Below the pieces are notes generated by a model. The model saw nothing but the letters and a program-made list of their open reading frames with translations. It ran no database searches and had not been told where the DNA came from. The position numbers and the translations under genes were made by a program. Below are positions 7,737 through 17,157 of a stretch of 53,873 nucleotides of DNA, piece after piece (positions within the stretch are counted from its first letter, which is position 1; the number at the start of each line of letters is the position of its first letter). This DNA comes from an uncultured Coriobacteriaceae bacterium (GTDB lineage: Bacteria > Actinomycetota > Coriobacteriia > Coriobacteriales > Atopobiaceae), in the NCBI GenBank assembly GCA_902786015.1, contig CADAAU010000019.1:1-53873 (forward strand), written 5' to 3'.

Positions 7737-10700
7737 CTAGCTTTGCTCCAAGTTGCCACGCTCTACGCACAAGCGTTCATCCGCCAGCGAGAGCAGCTCT
7801 TCGATGTCGTTAGACTCGGTGTTGATGGCCGATCCCAACACGCAGCCAAGTCTCACGGCGATTCCGTCGACCTCGCGGATGTTCGTAACCGTATTCTTTA
7901 CCAGCTCACATACGACCTCGCTGCCCACTTCAGTCGTAATCTGACTGATAACCGCGAATTTGTCACCGTCAATTCGAGCAACCACACTGCTCACGCCACA
8001 GGCCCTTGCCAGCTTGTAGGCAACGCTCTTTAGGATGCGATTGCCAAACGCGCGACCATATATTTCGTTGAGTCCTCCCATGTCTCGTATGTCTGCAAGA
8101 ACGATCACGTACTCGACACCTGTTTCCTCAAACGCATCTTGGTACGACGTCGCCGAAGAGATAAGCCCACGAAGATTGGAAATCCCGGTGAGTTGGTCAG
8201 TCTCTGCCAACCGAACGAGGTTTCCAAACGAAAGGGGTTGTTTGTCGGTGCTCTCGTTGCCCTCGTCGGTAAAGTACCCGAGCAAACCGATAATCTCTCC
8301 GTTACGCATCAAAGGCACCTTGCTTGCCGCTATGTGATGCACTTCACCGCGTGCTATACACGTACCCCTTGCGTTGAGCACGGCCTCGCCATGTTCTATA
8401 ACCCGCATCTCGTCACTCTTGAATGGGTCGGTCTCCACATGCCAGCCCATTTCCTCGTCGTTCTTGCCCAGTACGTCATTCGTGGACTCGAACTCGTAAA
8501 ACTCGAGGAAGTTGTGATTGACTCCCACGAACCGGCGATCGGCATCCTTCCAAAAGACGCCTGCAGGAACGAGCTCCACCAATGAATCCCAAAGCAGCGA
8601 CTTTGGAATCGTCGTGTTCTCGTTGACCGTCTGGATTACTGTTTGATTCAGGTGGCGCATGCAGGCCAGAATACCCCTATTCTCACCCTCTTGCATGGGA
8701 ATCAGCGCCGTTACCATCCATCCGTAGGTCCCCCGTCCTTCCAGGACCCTAAACGCATCGGTGATGTGCGCCCTCCTACTTGCCCCAATTCGACTCATCA
8801 CTGTCGAAAAGTCCATGAAGTTCAAGAAACGATCGCGGTCGGCAGGGTGAATCATGCGCCTTGCAAATCGATGGACATCCTTTGTCGCATCATTTCCACC
8901 ATGCATGGCAGGAATCGACGTGTTGCCCCTAAACACCGTCGTTCCCGTTCCCTCTTCGAGGTCAACCGCGTTGACCTGATCGTAGACGGCATACAGACAG
9001 CGGAGAGCTATTTGGAACCGCTTGTCCTCATCCACATTCGTAAACTGAGACAGGTTCACGAGGGAAACCAAGAAGGCGTCGACGCCATCTCGTGACGCCA
9101 CAAGACGCATTCGCAGTACGCAGTGATGCCCATGAATGATGAACTCCACCGTCTCGACGCTACCTGACTGCACCGCCCTGTCTATTGATTCGTACACGAT
9201 GCGTGTACGTCGATACTGATGTTCCGAAACGAGCATGGCCGCTTGCTCTATCGTGCCAAGTCCGATCTCGTTCAATACCTGCTCGAATCCCTCGTTCGCC
9301 GTAACGAACCTCAGCACGCCTGCCTCACGCTCGATGACGGCAAGCGGAACCACTTCGACTTCCGAAACCTCTTCTCGCCACAGATCATTCGGGAACTCAA
9401 GAGGTTTTGCCGACAACGTGTTGACTCTACCGATGCGGTCGTAATACCCACGCAGCGATGAAGGCTCAATAACGAGCTCACCCCGAATGATGCGTTGAAT
9501 ATTCTCCTCGGACTTTTGGGGTCTGCCCATAAGGTAGCCCTGCATGAGCTCGCAACCAATGTCACGCATGAACCGAAATTGCTCAGGAGTCTCGACACCC
9601 TCAATGAGCGTCTGCATGCCCAACTGCTTGGCCATGTTGACTATGCTGCTTATGATGACGCGCGACTTTGGCTTGGTCTCGAACTCGCGCAGGAAGTCCA
9701 TATCGATCTTTACCACGTCAAAGACATAGTCCTTGAGTGTATTGAGCGAGGAATAGCCACTGCCAAAGTCATCAAGCCACACCTGATATCCAGCATCTCT
9801 AAAACGTTTGACGGCTGGTCCCAAAAGATCTGCATTCTCGTTGAGGGCGCTTTCGGTAACCTCCACATGCAGCATCTGTCGTGGCACACCGTACTCACGC
9901 GCCGTAGCGTCCACGACATCGAACACGTCCGTAAGCTCGAAGTCCAGACGACTGAAGTTGATCGAGACGGGCACCCTCCACTGGCTCGATTCCAGCGAAA
10001 CACGGCGCCACTCCTCGCACACCAAACGAACGATATGTGCGTCGAGCTTATGGATAAGACGCGCCTCCTCAAGCACCTCAACGAACACGGCCGGAGACAA
10101 CAGTCCATAGCGCGGATCATCCCAGCGAGCAAGTGCCTCAAATTCACACGCATCACCCGTGACAGAGCGCACGATGGGTTGATAGTAAACCTCGATCCAA
10201 CCGTTCCTGATTGCGCGATCGATGTTGTTCTCTATGTAGTGCTTGCGCTCGACATACCATGCAAGCGCATCGTCATACCACCTGAACGTTCGATCGTACC
10301 TATGTGCGATACTGTCACAGGCGATCTTTGCGCGATCGCACGCCGTGCCGATGTTGGTCTCCTCATCTTCTATGCGCAGAATACCTGCCTTGAGCTCTAT
10401 GTTTGCATTGCGCCCATAGGCATGGAGCTGCTCGCGTACATCGAGAATCGATGCCTCTATGTTCAGGCTCTCGCACACGAGCAGAAAGTGGTCCCCCGAA
10501 ATGCGCGCGACCAAATAGCCGGGAAATGCGGCACGAATCGAAACGGCCGTGAGCTTGAGAAGCTGATCTCCAGCATGAAAGCCATAGTGCTCATTAAAGA
10601 TACTGAAATTCTCTAAATTGAAGTATACAAGGTAGACATCACGTCCCTGTCGTCTGCCATACTCTATGTATCTTCCGGCATACTTCCGGAAGTACATCAT

Positions 10701-10760
10701 GTTTGGAAGATCGCACAAATCGTCATAATCCGGGCGCGCAATCGGAGTGTGTTGCGACAT
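7737..10760 (-). CDS. GGDEF-EAL-PAS-GGDEF multidomain c-di-GMP protein
   Basis: A 1007-residue cytoplasmic protein. Order: degenerate GGDEF at about 15-165 (signature SGDHF at 88-92), EAL at about 180-425, a central PAS-like sensor region, a PAS domain near 720-840 (FWKDADRRFVGVN), then a second degenerate GGDEF near 860-1000 (DGDKF at 931-935). The EAL domain keeps EAL (208-210), EVTES, LDDFGSGYSSL, VVKIDMDF, IEGVET and QGYLMGRP, so phosphodiesterase activity is plausible. Both GGDEF signatures lack the normal residues, so cyclase activity is unlikely; they may bind GTP or dimerise. There is no membrane segment or clear Shine-Dalgarno. A relative lies at 45,170-46,930. Confidence 0.9.
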   Translation of the reverse strand: MSQHTPIARPDYDDLCDLPNMMYFRKYAGRYIEYGRRQGRDVYLVYFNLENFSIFNEHYGFHAGDQLLKLTAVSIRAAFPGYLVARISGDHFLLVCESLNIEASILDVREQLHAYGRNANIELKAGILRIEDEETNIGTACDRAKIACDSIAHRYDRTFRWYDDALAWYVERKHYIENNIDRAIRNGWIEVYYQPIVRSVTGDACEFEALARWDDPRYGLLSPAVFVEVLEEARLIHKLDAHIVRLVCEEWRRVSLESSQWRVPVSINFSRLDFELTDVFDVVDATAREYGVPRQMLHVEVTESALNENADLLGPAVKRFRDAGYQVWLDDFGSGYSSLNTLKDYVFDVVKIDMDFLREFETKPKSRVIISSIVNMAKQLGMQTLIEGVETPEQFRFMRDIGCELMQGYLMGRPQKSEENIQRIIRGELVIEPSSLRGYYDRIGRVNTLSAKPLEFPNDLWREEVSEVEVVPLAVIEREAGVLRFVTANEGFEQVLNEIGLGTIEQAAMLVSEHQYRRTRIVYESIDRAVQSGSVETVEFIIHGHHCVLRMRLVASRDGVDAFLVSLVNLSQFTNVDEDKRFQIALRCLYAVYDQVNAVDLEEGTGTTVFRGNTSIPAMHGGNDATKDVHRFARRMIHPADRDRFLNFMDFSTVMSRIGASRRAHITDAFRVLEGRGTYGWMVTALIPMQEGENRGILACMRHLNQTVIQTVNENTTIPKSLLWDSLVELVPAGVFWKDADRRFVGVNHNFLEFYEFESTNDVLGKNDEEMGWHVETDPFKSDEMRVIEHGEAVLNARGTCIARGEVHHIAASKVPLMRNGEIIGLLGYFTDEGNESTDKQPLSFGNLVRLAETDQLTGISNLRGLISSATSYQDAFEETGVEYVIVLADIRDMGGLNEIYGRAFGNRILKSVAYKLARACGVSSVVARIDGDKFAVISQITTEVGSEVVCELVKNTVTNIREVDGIAVRLGCVLGSAINTESNDIEELLSLADERLCVERGNLEQS

Positions 10761-10846
10761 GGACGCTCGTTTCTATTGGATGGGGACTCCATACAATTTA
10801 GCATGACATATTTGAGGTACCATGTGCGTGCACAGAGGAGAAACAG

Positions 10847-11278
10847 GTGTTAAAATCCCGAAATTCGCTCAAATCCAGACATGATGCCTTCGCACTTGTC
10901 CTTGCGGCAGCCCTCTTTTATGTAAGCGACCTCGGCTGTCCGTTCAAATTCGCGACCGGCATCTCGTGTCCCGGATGCGGTATGACACGCGCATGGCTCG
11001 CTTTCCTGAGCGGAAAGCCCATGCTTGCCCTCGCGTACCATCCCCTGTTTTGGAGTGTGCCCGCAATCGCTGCCATAGTGCTTCTACGATCACGTCTACC
11101 ACGCTCGCTCTTCCACACCGTACTTATTCTTACGATTATTGCGTTTACTGTCGTCTGGATAGTGCGTCTCGTTACGCCAGCCGACTCAAACGTGTTATTC
11201 TCAGGAATGCTCACAACGGATGTCGTATCCGTCGACATGCCTGCGTGGCTAAGCTTCGTTCAAGCATTTGCCCCATAG
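10847..11278 (+). CDS. DUF2752 family membrane protein
   Basis: A 143-residue protein with three hydrophobic stretches and the DUF2752 hallmark of paired cysteines (CPFKFATGISCPGCGMTRAW, about residues 31-50). The family is of unknown function. A GTG start sits 7 bp after AGAGGAG. It is first in a rightward set of four genes separated by 24, 9 and 25 bp, probably one operon. It diverges from the EAL gene across 86 bp, which must hold both promoters. Confidence 0.85.
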   Translation: MLKSRNSLKSRHDAFALVLAAALFYVSDLGCPFKFATGISCPGCGMTRAWLAFLSGKPMLALAYHPLFWSVPAIAAIVLLRSRLPRSLFHTVLILTIIAFTVVWIVRLVTPADSNVLFSGMLTTDVVSVDMPAWLSFVQAFAP

Positions 11279-11302
11279 GTCACGTTCAAACAGAGGAGTC
11301 CC

Positions 11303-11926
11303 ATGTATTGTCCTCATTGCGGTTCTTCGGTTCCCAGCGGATCGCTTTACTGCTCGGAATGCGGAGCAAAAATATACTCGGATCAAGCGGAGACGAAGTA
11401 TACCGGGCCGCAGTCCTATGATGCCGCACCTCAATCCCAGTATGTCGCACCCCAGCCTCAATACACACAGCGACAGTACGAGCAGCCATCGCCAAACCCG
11501 AACCCCTCGCCCGCTGGAGCCGCAGGGCCGCTGCAAACCGATCGCGACATCGCGATGTACATCATCCTGTCCATCGTCACCTGTGGCATCTACGGGTATT
11601 GGTTCATCTACAAGCTGGCACAAGACACCAACCTCGTATGTGCCAATGACGGCGAAGAGACTCCCGGTCTACTCGTATACATCTTGCTTTCCATCGTTAC
11701 GTGCGGCATCTATTCTTACTACTGGACATACAAATTGGCAAACCGCCTGCAAAACAATGCCCCCCGCTATGGGATAACCATCGCCGAGGGAGGATCGGAC
11801 GTTCTGCTTTGGCTCGTGCTTGGTTACTTTACTTGCGGTATCACGGTGTTCATTGGCATGCACATCCTCATCAAGAACATGAATAGCATCTGCGCAGCCT
11901 ACAACCAGACACTCGCCATGCGATAG
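11303..11926 (+). CDS. Zinc-ribbon plus DUF4234 membrane protein
   Basis: The 207-residue protein begins with a zinc ribbon (CPHC at 3-6, CSEC at 17-20). A Gln/Pro/Tyr-rich linker follows to about residue 75, then a DUF4234-type membrane region with repeated IILSIVTCGIYGYWFIYKLA-like blocks (about 85-105 and 125-147) and a third hydrophobic block. The repeated blocks look like an internal duplication. Function unknown; location is the membrane with the ribbon probably cytoplasmic. GAGGAG precedes the ATG. Confidence 0.85.
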   Translation: MYCPHCGSSVPSGSLYCSECGAKIYSDQAETKYTGPQSYDAAPQSQYVAPQPQYTQRQYEQPSPNPNPSPAGAAGPLQTDRDIAMYIILSIVTCGIYGYWFIYKLAQDTNLVCANDGEETPGLLVYILLSIVTCGIYSYYWTYKLANRLQNNAPRYGITIAEGGSDVLLWLVLGYFTCGITVFIGMHILIKNMNSICAAYNQTLAMR

Positions 11927-11935
11927 GAGTCCAGC

Positions 11936-12418
11936 ATGTACATTCGTAGGGCACAACCAAAAGACATACCCGAGCTACACGACCTGTTGTCCCAAGTTCT
12001 GGAAGTTCATCATGCGGGACGTCCCGACCTCTTTAAGGCCGGAACGCAAAAGTACACCAACAACGAACTCGGCCAGATTATCGTCGACGATTCACGCCCC
12101 ATATTCGTTGCTATAGACGAGTTTGAGGCACCGGGTAAGGTTCTTGGCTATGCATTTTGCATTCATCAAGAGCATCCCAACGACAACATCCTCACCGACA
12201 TACGCACCCTCTATATCGATGACCTATGCGTCGACCAAAGTGCACGCGGAAAGCACGTAGGCACACAGCTATACCACTACGTGCTGGATTACGCACGCGA
12301 TTATGGCTGCTACAACGTCACGCTCAACGTCTGGACGTGCAACGAGTCCGCACGCCAGTTCTACGAGAAACTAGGGCTCGTCCCACAAAAAATCGGTATG
12401 GAATACATTCTCCGCTAG
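11936..12418 (+). CDS. GNAT family N-acetyltransferase
   Basis: The 160-residue protein has a typical GNAT layout: MYIRRAQPKDIPELHDLL at the N-terminus, LYIDDLCVDQSARGKHVGTQ for strand beta-4 and the acetyl-CoA pyrophosphate loop (RGKHVG, a variant of R/Q-x-x-G-x-G), and NESARQFYEKLGLVP for the C-terminal motif B. It should acetylate an amine; the substrate is not evident. It lies 9 bp after the DUF4234 gene in the same operon. Confidence 0.9.
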   Translation: MYIRRAQPKDIPELHDLLSQVLEVHHAGRPDLFKAGTQKYTNNELGQIIVDDSRPIFVAIDEFEAPGKVLGYAFCIHQEHPNDNILTDIRTLYIDDLCVDQSARGKHVGTQLYHYVLDYARDYGCYNVTLNVWTCNESARQFYEKLGLVPQKIGMEYILR

Positions 12419-12443
12419 TCTCGACATCGAAAGGAACAAAACC

Positions 12444-13829
12444 GTGGCCTCAAACGATCCCAAACACATGGCTCCAGGATCCGTCCCTCGCAAGCATCCC
12501 ATAGTGTTTATCCTTGTCATCGCGGTGGTCATAGCCGGTCTTGTGGGAGCGGAAGTCTTTGCAAGACCTTATATCTCCGAGTTCTATCACTCCGTCAAGG
12601 ACCGTCTCACGCAGTCGAACTCGCAGCAACAGCCCGCAGCTCCCAATCCCTCCACGCAACAGGCAGAACCCACCGAAGAAGAGAAGGCGGCTGCAGAGGC
12701 GGCCAAGAAGGAAGCCGAGAAGCCCAAAGGGCCCGTAACCGTAGAGGCCATGATGATTGGCGACATCCTCATGCACGACCCACTGGTGCAAAGCGGTGCA
12801 CAGGATGATGGGAGCTACAACTACGACTTCCTGTATCAGCACATCAAGCCCTACATCGACGCGGCTGAGCTGCGCATTCTCAACCAGGAAACCGTCATGG
12901 GACTGCCCGAGGCAGGCTACTCGATGACCAACGGAGGCATGGGACCCATCATGAACTCGCCCACCGCACTCGCGGACTCCGAGATGCGCTTTGGCTTCAA
13001 CATGATTCTCAACGCGCACAACCACATCTTTGACCAAGGGTATGCGGGACTTGCCCACGAGATGGACTACTGGAAGGCGAACTACCCCAACGTGCCCGTC
13101 CTCGGCGTCAACAACCCCACCGCCCCCGAGACTGACAAGTCCCAGGACTACGTGAACAACATCTACGTGTACGAGAAGGACGGCTTCAAGATTGCCTTCC
13201 TCAACCACACCTACGACACCAACGAGCACCCTGACGTCGAGCGCGACTACCAGCTCTGTTCGTACATGACCGAAGACAAGGTTCGAGCCGACGTGCAGAA
13301 GGCTCGCGACCTCGGGGTCGACCTTATCGTTGCCTGCCCGCACTGGGGCCAGCAGTACACCACCGAGACCTCGGAAGAAGAGAACACGTTCTCCAAGCTC
13401 TACACCGACCTTGGCGTCGACCTCATCTTTGGGTGCCACCCGCACATCCTGCAGCGCTGCGAGATGCTGCGTAACGCACAAGGACACCGGACGCTGTGCT
13501 TCTATTCCATGGGCAACTACGTCGCCAGCCTCATGTCTCCCGAGTGCCTCATCGGTGGCATCGCGCGTGCGACGTTCGTGAAGGAAGCTGACGGCACGGC
13601 ACACGTGACAGCAGCAAGCCTCGTGCCCACGGTCATCTGCAACACCTACGGCCCCAACATGACGGCCTTCCCCATCATGGACTTCTCGCCCGAGATTGCC
13701 GCACAAAACAGCAGCGGCATGACCCAAGAGGGTGCCCATGCATTCTGTGCCGAGGTGTTTGGCCCCAACTACAACCCAACCACCGGCATCTACACCCAAG
13801 ACATGAACGATCAGGGACGACTCGTCTAA
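12444..13829 (+). CDS. CapA/PgsA-like membrane-anchored metallophosphatase-fold protein
   Basis: The 461-residue protein has one N-terminal membrane helix (IVFILVIAVVIAGLVGAEVF), a Gln/Glu/Ala/Lys-rich stalk and a CapA domain from about residue 97. Family motifs are present: MIGDILMHDPLV, LNQETVMG, NAHNHIFDQG, ACPHWGQQY, GCHPHILQ and FYSMGNYVAS, which carry the metal-ligand and active-site positions of the calcineurin-like fold. In poly-gamma-glutamate producers this protein joins a CapBC synthase, but no capB or capC is here, so it may act on another envelope polymer. GTG start after AAAGGAA. Last gene of its operon. Confidence 0.88.
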   Translation: MASNDPKHMAPGSVPRKHPIVFILVIAVVIAGLVGAEVFARPYISEFYHSVKDRLTQSNSQQQPAAPNPSTQQAEPTEEEKAAAEAAKKEAEKPKGPVTVEAMMIGDILMHDPLVQSGAQDDGSYNYDFLYQHIKPYIDAAELRILNQETVMGLPEAGYSMTNGGMGPIMNSPTALADSEMRFGFNMILNAHNHIFDQGYAGLAHEMDYWKANYPNVPVLGVNNPTAPETDKSQDYVNNIYVYEKDGFKIAFLNHTYDTNEHPDVERDYQLCSYMTEDKVRADVQKARDLGVDLIVACPHWGQQYTTETSEEENTFSKLYTDLGVDLIFGCHPHILQRCEMLRNAQGHRTLCFYSMGNYVASLMSPECLIGGIARATFVKEADGTAHVTAASLVPTVICNTYGPNMTAFPIMDFSPEIAAQNSSGMTQEGAHAFCAEVFGPNYNPTTGIYTQDMNDQGRLV

Positions 13830-13883
13830 ACCCCCTTCCCGAGTCAAAGATGGGGTCATGCGCTCGGGCAACCTCTATCTGTC

Positions 13884-13970
13884 GCGGGGGCGCAGGGTAT
13901 GTCCCTCGTGCTCAAACAGTCCTCGCTTCGCTGCGGAACTGCGCGCGTGGGACATACCCTGCGCCCCCGC
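13884..13970. repeat. Palindromic intergenic element, copy 2
   Basis: Arms 13884-13905 and 13949-13970 are perfectly complementary over 22 bp (arm contains GGGGGCGCAGGGTATGTCCC). They enclose the conserved core in reverse orientation (CAAACAGTCCTCGCTTCGCT). The trailing CTCTGTTGCC matches, reversed, the CAACAGAGC module that flanks the inner palindrome of copy 1. It lies 54 bp after the CapA-like gene. Confidence 0.88.
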
Positions 13971-13992
13971 TCTGTTGCCAAGGCAAAGTGAC

Positions 13993-14056
13993 GCAGGCGA
14001 TGGGGAGTATCTCCTTTGCCTGCATTAAGGCAAAGGAGATACTCCCCATCGCCTGC
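13993..14056. repeat. Perfect 29-bp inverted repeat with 6-base loop
   Basis: Arms 13993-14021 and 14028-14056 are identical in reverse complement over all 29 positions, with GCATTA as the loop. The arm contains CGATGGGGAGTATCTCC. No T run follows, so it is not a standard terminator. It starts 22 bp after palindromic copy 2 and ends 67 bp before the next start codon. Confidence 0.9.
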
Positions 14057-14123
14057 CTCGTGGTTTGTTTGTGTCGGCGAGAAGGGCTATTATGGAGAAA
14101 AACCTCTAACGCAAGGAGCGTCT

Positions 14124-14549
14124 ATGGCAACCGGAGCTGCAAACCTCATAGCATTCGAGACGGCACTCGATCAGCGCGATATCAAGTATGTCGAACTCGA
14201 GAATGCCGCACAGCCTGCCGTACGTATCGGCTACAACATGGAGAACATGAACCACTTGGACGTGTTCTTTTGGTTTGACCCAGACGGTGAGACGATGCAC
14301 TTTGGCAGTGGCGTCATAGCGCACGTACCCGAAAACAAGACCAAGAAGGCTCTTCGCGCCATCAATGCGGCCAATGTCAACTATCGCTGGCTGTCCTTTT
14401 TCCTCGACAAGGACAACGACATCGTGGCGAGCGGAGACCAAGTGCTTGCGCCCAACGTTGTGGGCGACACCTGCTTTGAGCTGCTCAACCGCACGCTCAG
14501 CATTTGCGACGAGGCCTATTCCCAGTTCATGAAGGCCATCTGGAAATAA
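14124..14549 (+). CDS. YbjN-like small protein
   Basis: A 141-residue soluble protein with the overall look of the YbjN/type III chaperone-like fold: short beta-rich N-terminal half (FFWFDPDGETMHFGSGV), a helix with AINAANVNYRWLSFFLDKDN, and the C-terminal VVGDTCFELLNRTLSICDEA helix typical of YbjN proteins. The role is unknown; such proteins often act as chaperones or regulators. Start chosen at the ATG after GCAAGGAG; the open frame extends back through the inverted repeat but that part is not protein-like. Confidence 0.72.
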   Translation: MATGAANLIAFETALDQRDIKYVELENAAQPAVRIGYNMENMNHLDVFFWFDPDGETMHFGSGVIAHVPENKTKKALRAINAANVNYRWLSFFLDKDNDIVASGDQVLAPNVVGDTCFELLNRTLSICDEAYSQFMKAIWK

Positions 14550-14576
14550 GCAGCGCCCATGAACTGCACGGAACCA

Positions 14577-14622
14577 GGGAGCCGCCTCCGTTCAACGGCA
14601 AGAGGCGGCTCCCTGTTTTTGT
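14577..14622 (+). terminator. Rho-independent terminator after the YbjN-like gene
   Basis: GGGAGCCGCCTC pairs perfectly with GAGGCGGCTCCC across a 13-base loop and runs into TGTTTTTGTT. It lies between two convergent genes; only the rightward side has a T run. Confidence 0.93.
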
Positions 14623-14639
14623 TGTGCCGTATGTGAGTG

Positions 14640-16403
14640 CTAGTTCGTTTCGGCCAGATTGACGAGTTCCAAGAACTCCTTGCGCGTCGCATCATCGCCC
14701 ACGTCAACGAGGTCCCGAATGCTCTTGAAGGTTGTGGAGCCCTTATACTCGGAATCCCTGAGCAGCATGCCAAACTCACCGACCGCTGCCGCAAAGCGCC
14801 AGTCCTTGCCGGGATCCTCGCTCCACTCGCTCTCGGACACCACGAGCTCCTGCTCGCGCACGTCGCCGCCACTCGCCGGTTTGTAGCGGAGCTTCGCCGT
14901 GAGCCAGTCTCCCGATTCGTTTCCCTGCTCGGCCTTCGTGCTGTACTTGAGGTCGGAGGTCGGAATCTCCATCGGCGAGTCCGCCTTTACGACTTCGTAT
15001 AGCACGCTAAACTGGCTGCGAGGTCCAACCTCTCCTGCGTCCTTCGCATCATCCTTGAAGTCCTCGTCCGCCAGAGCACGATTCTCGTATCCAATGAGAC
15101 GATAGCCCTTGATTTTGGCGGGATTGAACTCGACCTGCACCTTTACGTCGTTGGCAAAGGGTACGAGGTTGGCTGTGAGCCGCTGCTCAAAGACGCGCTT
15201 TGCCTCGGCCTCGCAGTCGATGTAATGATACGATCCGTTGCCGTGGTCCGCCAGGATCTCCATCTTGTTGTCTTTGTAGTTGCCTTGTCCAAAGCCCAAG
15301 ACCGAAAGATACACGCCCTTGTCACGCTGCTTGTCCACGAAGTCGTGCAGGTCGCTTTCGCTCGTCATGCCCACGTTGAGGTCCCCGTCGGAGGCCATGA
15401 CGATGCGATTGACACCGCCCTCGATGCGGTTCTTCTCGGCAATCTCGTACGCCGTCTTGAGGCCAGCCTCGCCATTGGTGGAGCCTGACGCCTTGAGGCC
15501 CCGTATGGCCCTCATAATCGCGGTGGCGTCGTTGCCCTTCGCTCCCTCGAGCACAACCTCTTCATGACCCGAATACGTCACGATCGATACGCGGTCTTTG
15601 TCGCTCAGGGACGAGACGAGCTCGCCAAATGAACTCTGGAGGAGCGGCAACTTGTCGGGATCGTCCATGGAGCCCGAGACGTCGATGAGAAACACGAGGT
15701 TGGAACCCTTGTCGGCCACACTCTTGTCCTCGTCGCCTGTGGCATAGCCCAAAACCAACAGCTCAGTGTCGTTGTTCCATGGGCAACGTCCCATGCGCGC
15801 CGTGATGCGGAACGGATCGGAGCCCTCTGGCTTAGCGTAGTCGTAATCAAAGTAGTTGACCATCTCTTCGATGCGAACAGCACCCTTAGGGATGGTGCCA
15901 GACCTTACCGAGAAGTCATCGGGAACCTCGGCGATGTCCACCTGGTCACCAGAATTGGCGTCCTTCTTTTCGCTATCCTTCTGTTCCTTGGCTGGTATTT
16001 TCCATCCGTCCTTGAGCATACGACGAAGATTGGCATAGCTTGCCGTGTCAACGTCGGCCGATATGGTGGAAAGAGGGCTCGTTAGCGTCGAGACGAATCC
16101 GGACTCCTCCACCGACGCATATTCTTCGGTGTTGAAGTCGGGGACCTCAACGGGAATCGCCGACTCTGGCGCATACCCCTGTGCCACCAGACCTTCGCTT
16201 GGCTCCGATTCCATCAACACGGTATCTTTCGTTTCCTGCTTTTGGTCGGGAGTCGCCGGACTAGGCTCGGGCTCGGAAGGTATCTGGACATTGGTTGGCT
16301 CCTCCGAACGACTGGCAAAGGGCGTGGGGCTCAGTCCGCATGAACCCAGGCACAAGGCAAGCGCCATCGCACCACTAACAGTAACCGCTCCAAATCGCTT
16401 CAT
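14640..16403 (-). CDS. YfbK-like von Willebrand factor A lipoprotein
   Basis: The 587-residue protein has a lipoprotein signal (LGSC, Cys22), a Pro/Glu-rich spacer, a vWF N-terminal segment (PLSTISADVDTASYANLRRM), a vWA domain from about residue 235 with MIDAS DVSGS (Asp241, Ser243, Ser245), and a C-terminal DUF3520-like region. It should sit on the outer face of the membrane and bind a divalent metal and a protein partner. The start was moved inward to the ATG after GGGAGCGAGG, which restores the lipoprotein signal; the longer open frame has no such site. No partner MoxR-type ATPase is nearby. Confidence 0.9.
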   Translation of the reverse strand: MKRFGAVTVSGAMALALCLGSCGLSPTPFASRSEEPTNVQIPSEPEPSPATPDQKQETKDTVLMESEPSEGLVAQGYAPESAIPVEVPDFNTEEYASVEESGFVSTLTSPLSTISADVDTASYANLRRMLKDGWKIPAKEQKDSEKKDANSGDQVDIAEVPDDFSVRSGTIPKGAVRIEEMVNYFDYDYAKPEGSDPFRITARMGRCPWNNDTELLVLGYATGDEDKSVADKGSNLVFLIDVSGSMDDPDKLPLLQSSFGELVSSLSDKDRVSIVTYSGHEEVVLEGAKGNDATAIMRAIRGLKASGSTNGEAGLKTAYEIAEKNRIEGGVNRIVMASDGDLNVGMTSESDLHDFVDKQRDKGVYLSVLGFGQGNYKDNKMEILADHGNGSYHYIDCEAEAKRVFEQRLTANLVPFANDVKVQVEFNPAKIKGYRLIGYENRALADEDFKDDAKDAGEVGPRSQFSVLYEVVKADSPMEIPTSDLKYSTKAEQGNESGDWLTAKLRYKPASGGDVREQELVVSESEWSEDPGKDWRFAAAVGEFGMLLRDSEYKGSTTFKSIRDLVDVGDDATRKEFLELVNLAETN

Positions 16404-16449
16404 AACCTCGCTCCCTTCATTCGCACGAAATAACGCATTGTGTTGCATT

Positions 16450-16503
16450 GGCCTGTCGGAGCTTTGCCCAACGCTTTGGATACGAGGACCATCCGGACAG
16501 GCC
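16450..16503. repeat. Inverted repeat upstream of the vWA gene
   Basis: GGCCTGTC at 16450-16457 and GACAGGCC at 16496-16503 form an inverted repeat extended by GG/CC with one bulge. It lies in the 203-bp gap between the leftward membrane-protein gene and the leftward vWA gene. It could be an operator or a processing hairpin; no T run follows. Confidence 0.4.
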
Positions 16504-16606
16504 ATCTCTACCATAGCATTGCCTTGACATGGTCTTCCATGACAAGCGCACATCATCAGCAAGAACGCGCAGTCAAGCTCTGAGCCAGACGCAGCAGGCT
16601 CTGGCC

Positions 16607-17152
16607 TTACTTCGACCGCAGGCTCTCGAGTGAATCGAACCTATTCACACGAATGAGAATTTGATCGAGATCGAGCGCTGCCCACAGAAGTGCTCCGTTG
16701 CGATTTCCCGCATGCACGCGTATGTTGTGCGTTCCTGGAAGCAATAATGAGGAGGACCATTCCATGGCGGTGATATCGGCATAAGATATCGTAACGGTTC
16801 TTCCCACCAAAGGCGTCACGCGCATGCAGTTCTCGAACGTCATGATCTTGTAGCGACGCAAGAGAATGAGGCTCGCAAACAGCGTAACAAGAAACCCGTC
16901 AAAGAAGGCCATAACCACCACCGTGTTTGCGGTGAGGGCACCAAGACTGCACAGCCATCCCACGAGCACGCCCAATGCACCCATAAACAGCATCGCCGAG
17001 ACGATTCCCCATAGCAATGTGGCGGCCACCGTGTACGTATCGTGATGAGCGTGGTGCCGCTCCGAGAGATTCGCACTCCCCCTGAGTACGATCACCGCAG
17101 AAATCAGCGGAATCACCACCGCGAGCAACATAAGAACCCAGTCGATGACCAT
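16607..17152 (-). CDS. Small integral membrane protein of unknown family
   Basis: The 181-residue protein has hydrophobic segments at about 3-22, 43-65 and 75-97, then a soluble C-terminal part (MRVTPLVGRTVTISYADITA) resembling the PH-like tail of small bacterial membrane proteins. The His-rich loop RHHAHHDTY between the first two helices is notable. It begins 5 bp after the stop of the phosphatase gene, so the two form an operon. Function not recognised. Confidence 0.75.
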   Translation of the reverse strand: MVIDWVLMLLAVVIPLISAVIVLRGSANLSERHHAHHDTYTVAATLLWGIVSAMLFMGALGVLVGWLCSLGALTANTVVVMAFFDGFLVTLFASLILLRRYKIMTFENCMRVTPLVGRTVTISYADITAMEWSSSLLLPGTHNIRVHAGNRNGALLWAALDLDQILIRVNRFDSLESLRSK

Positions 17153-17157
17153 GGGCC

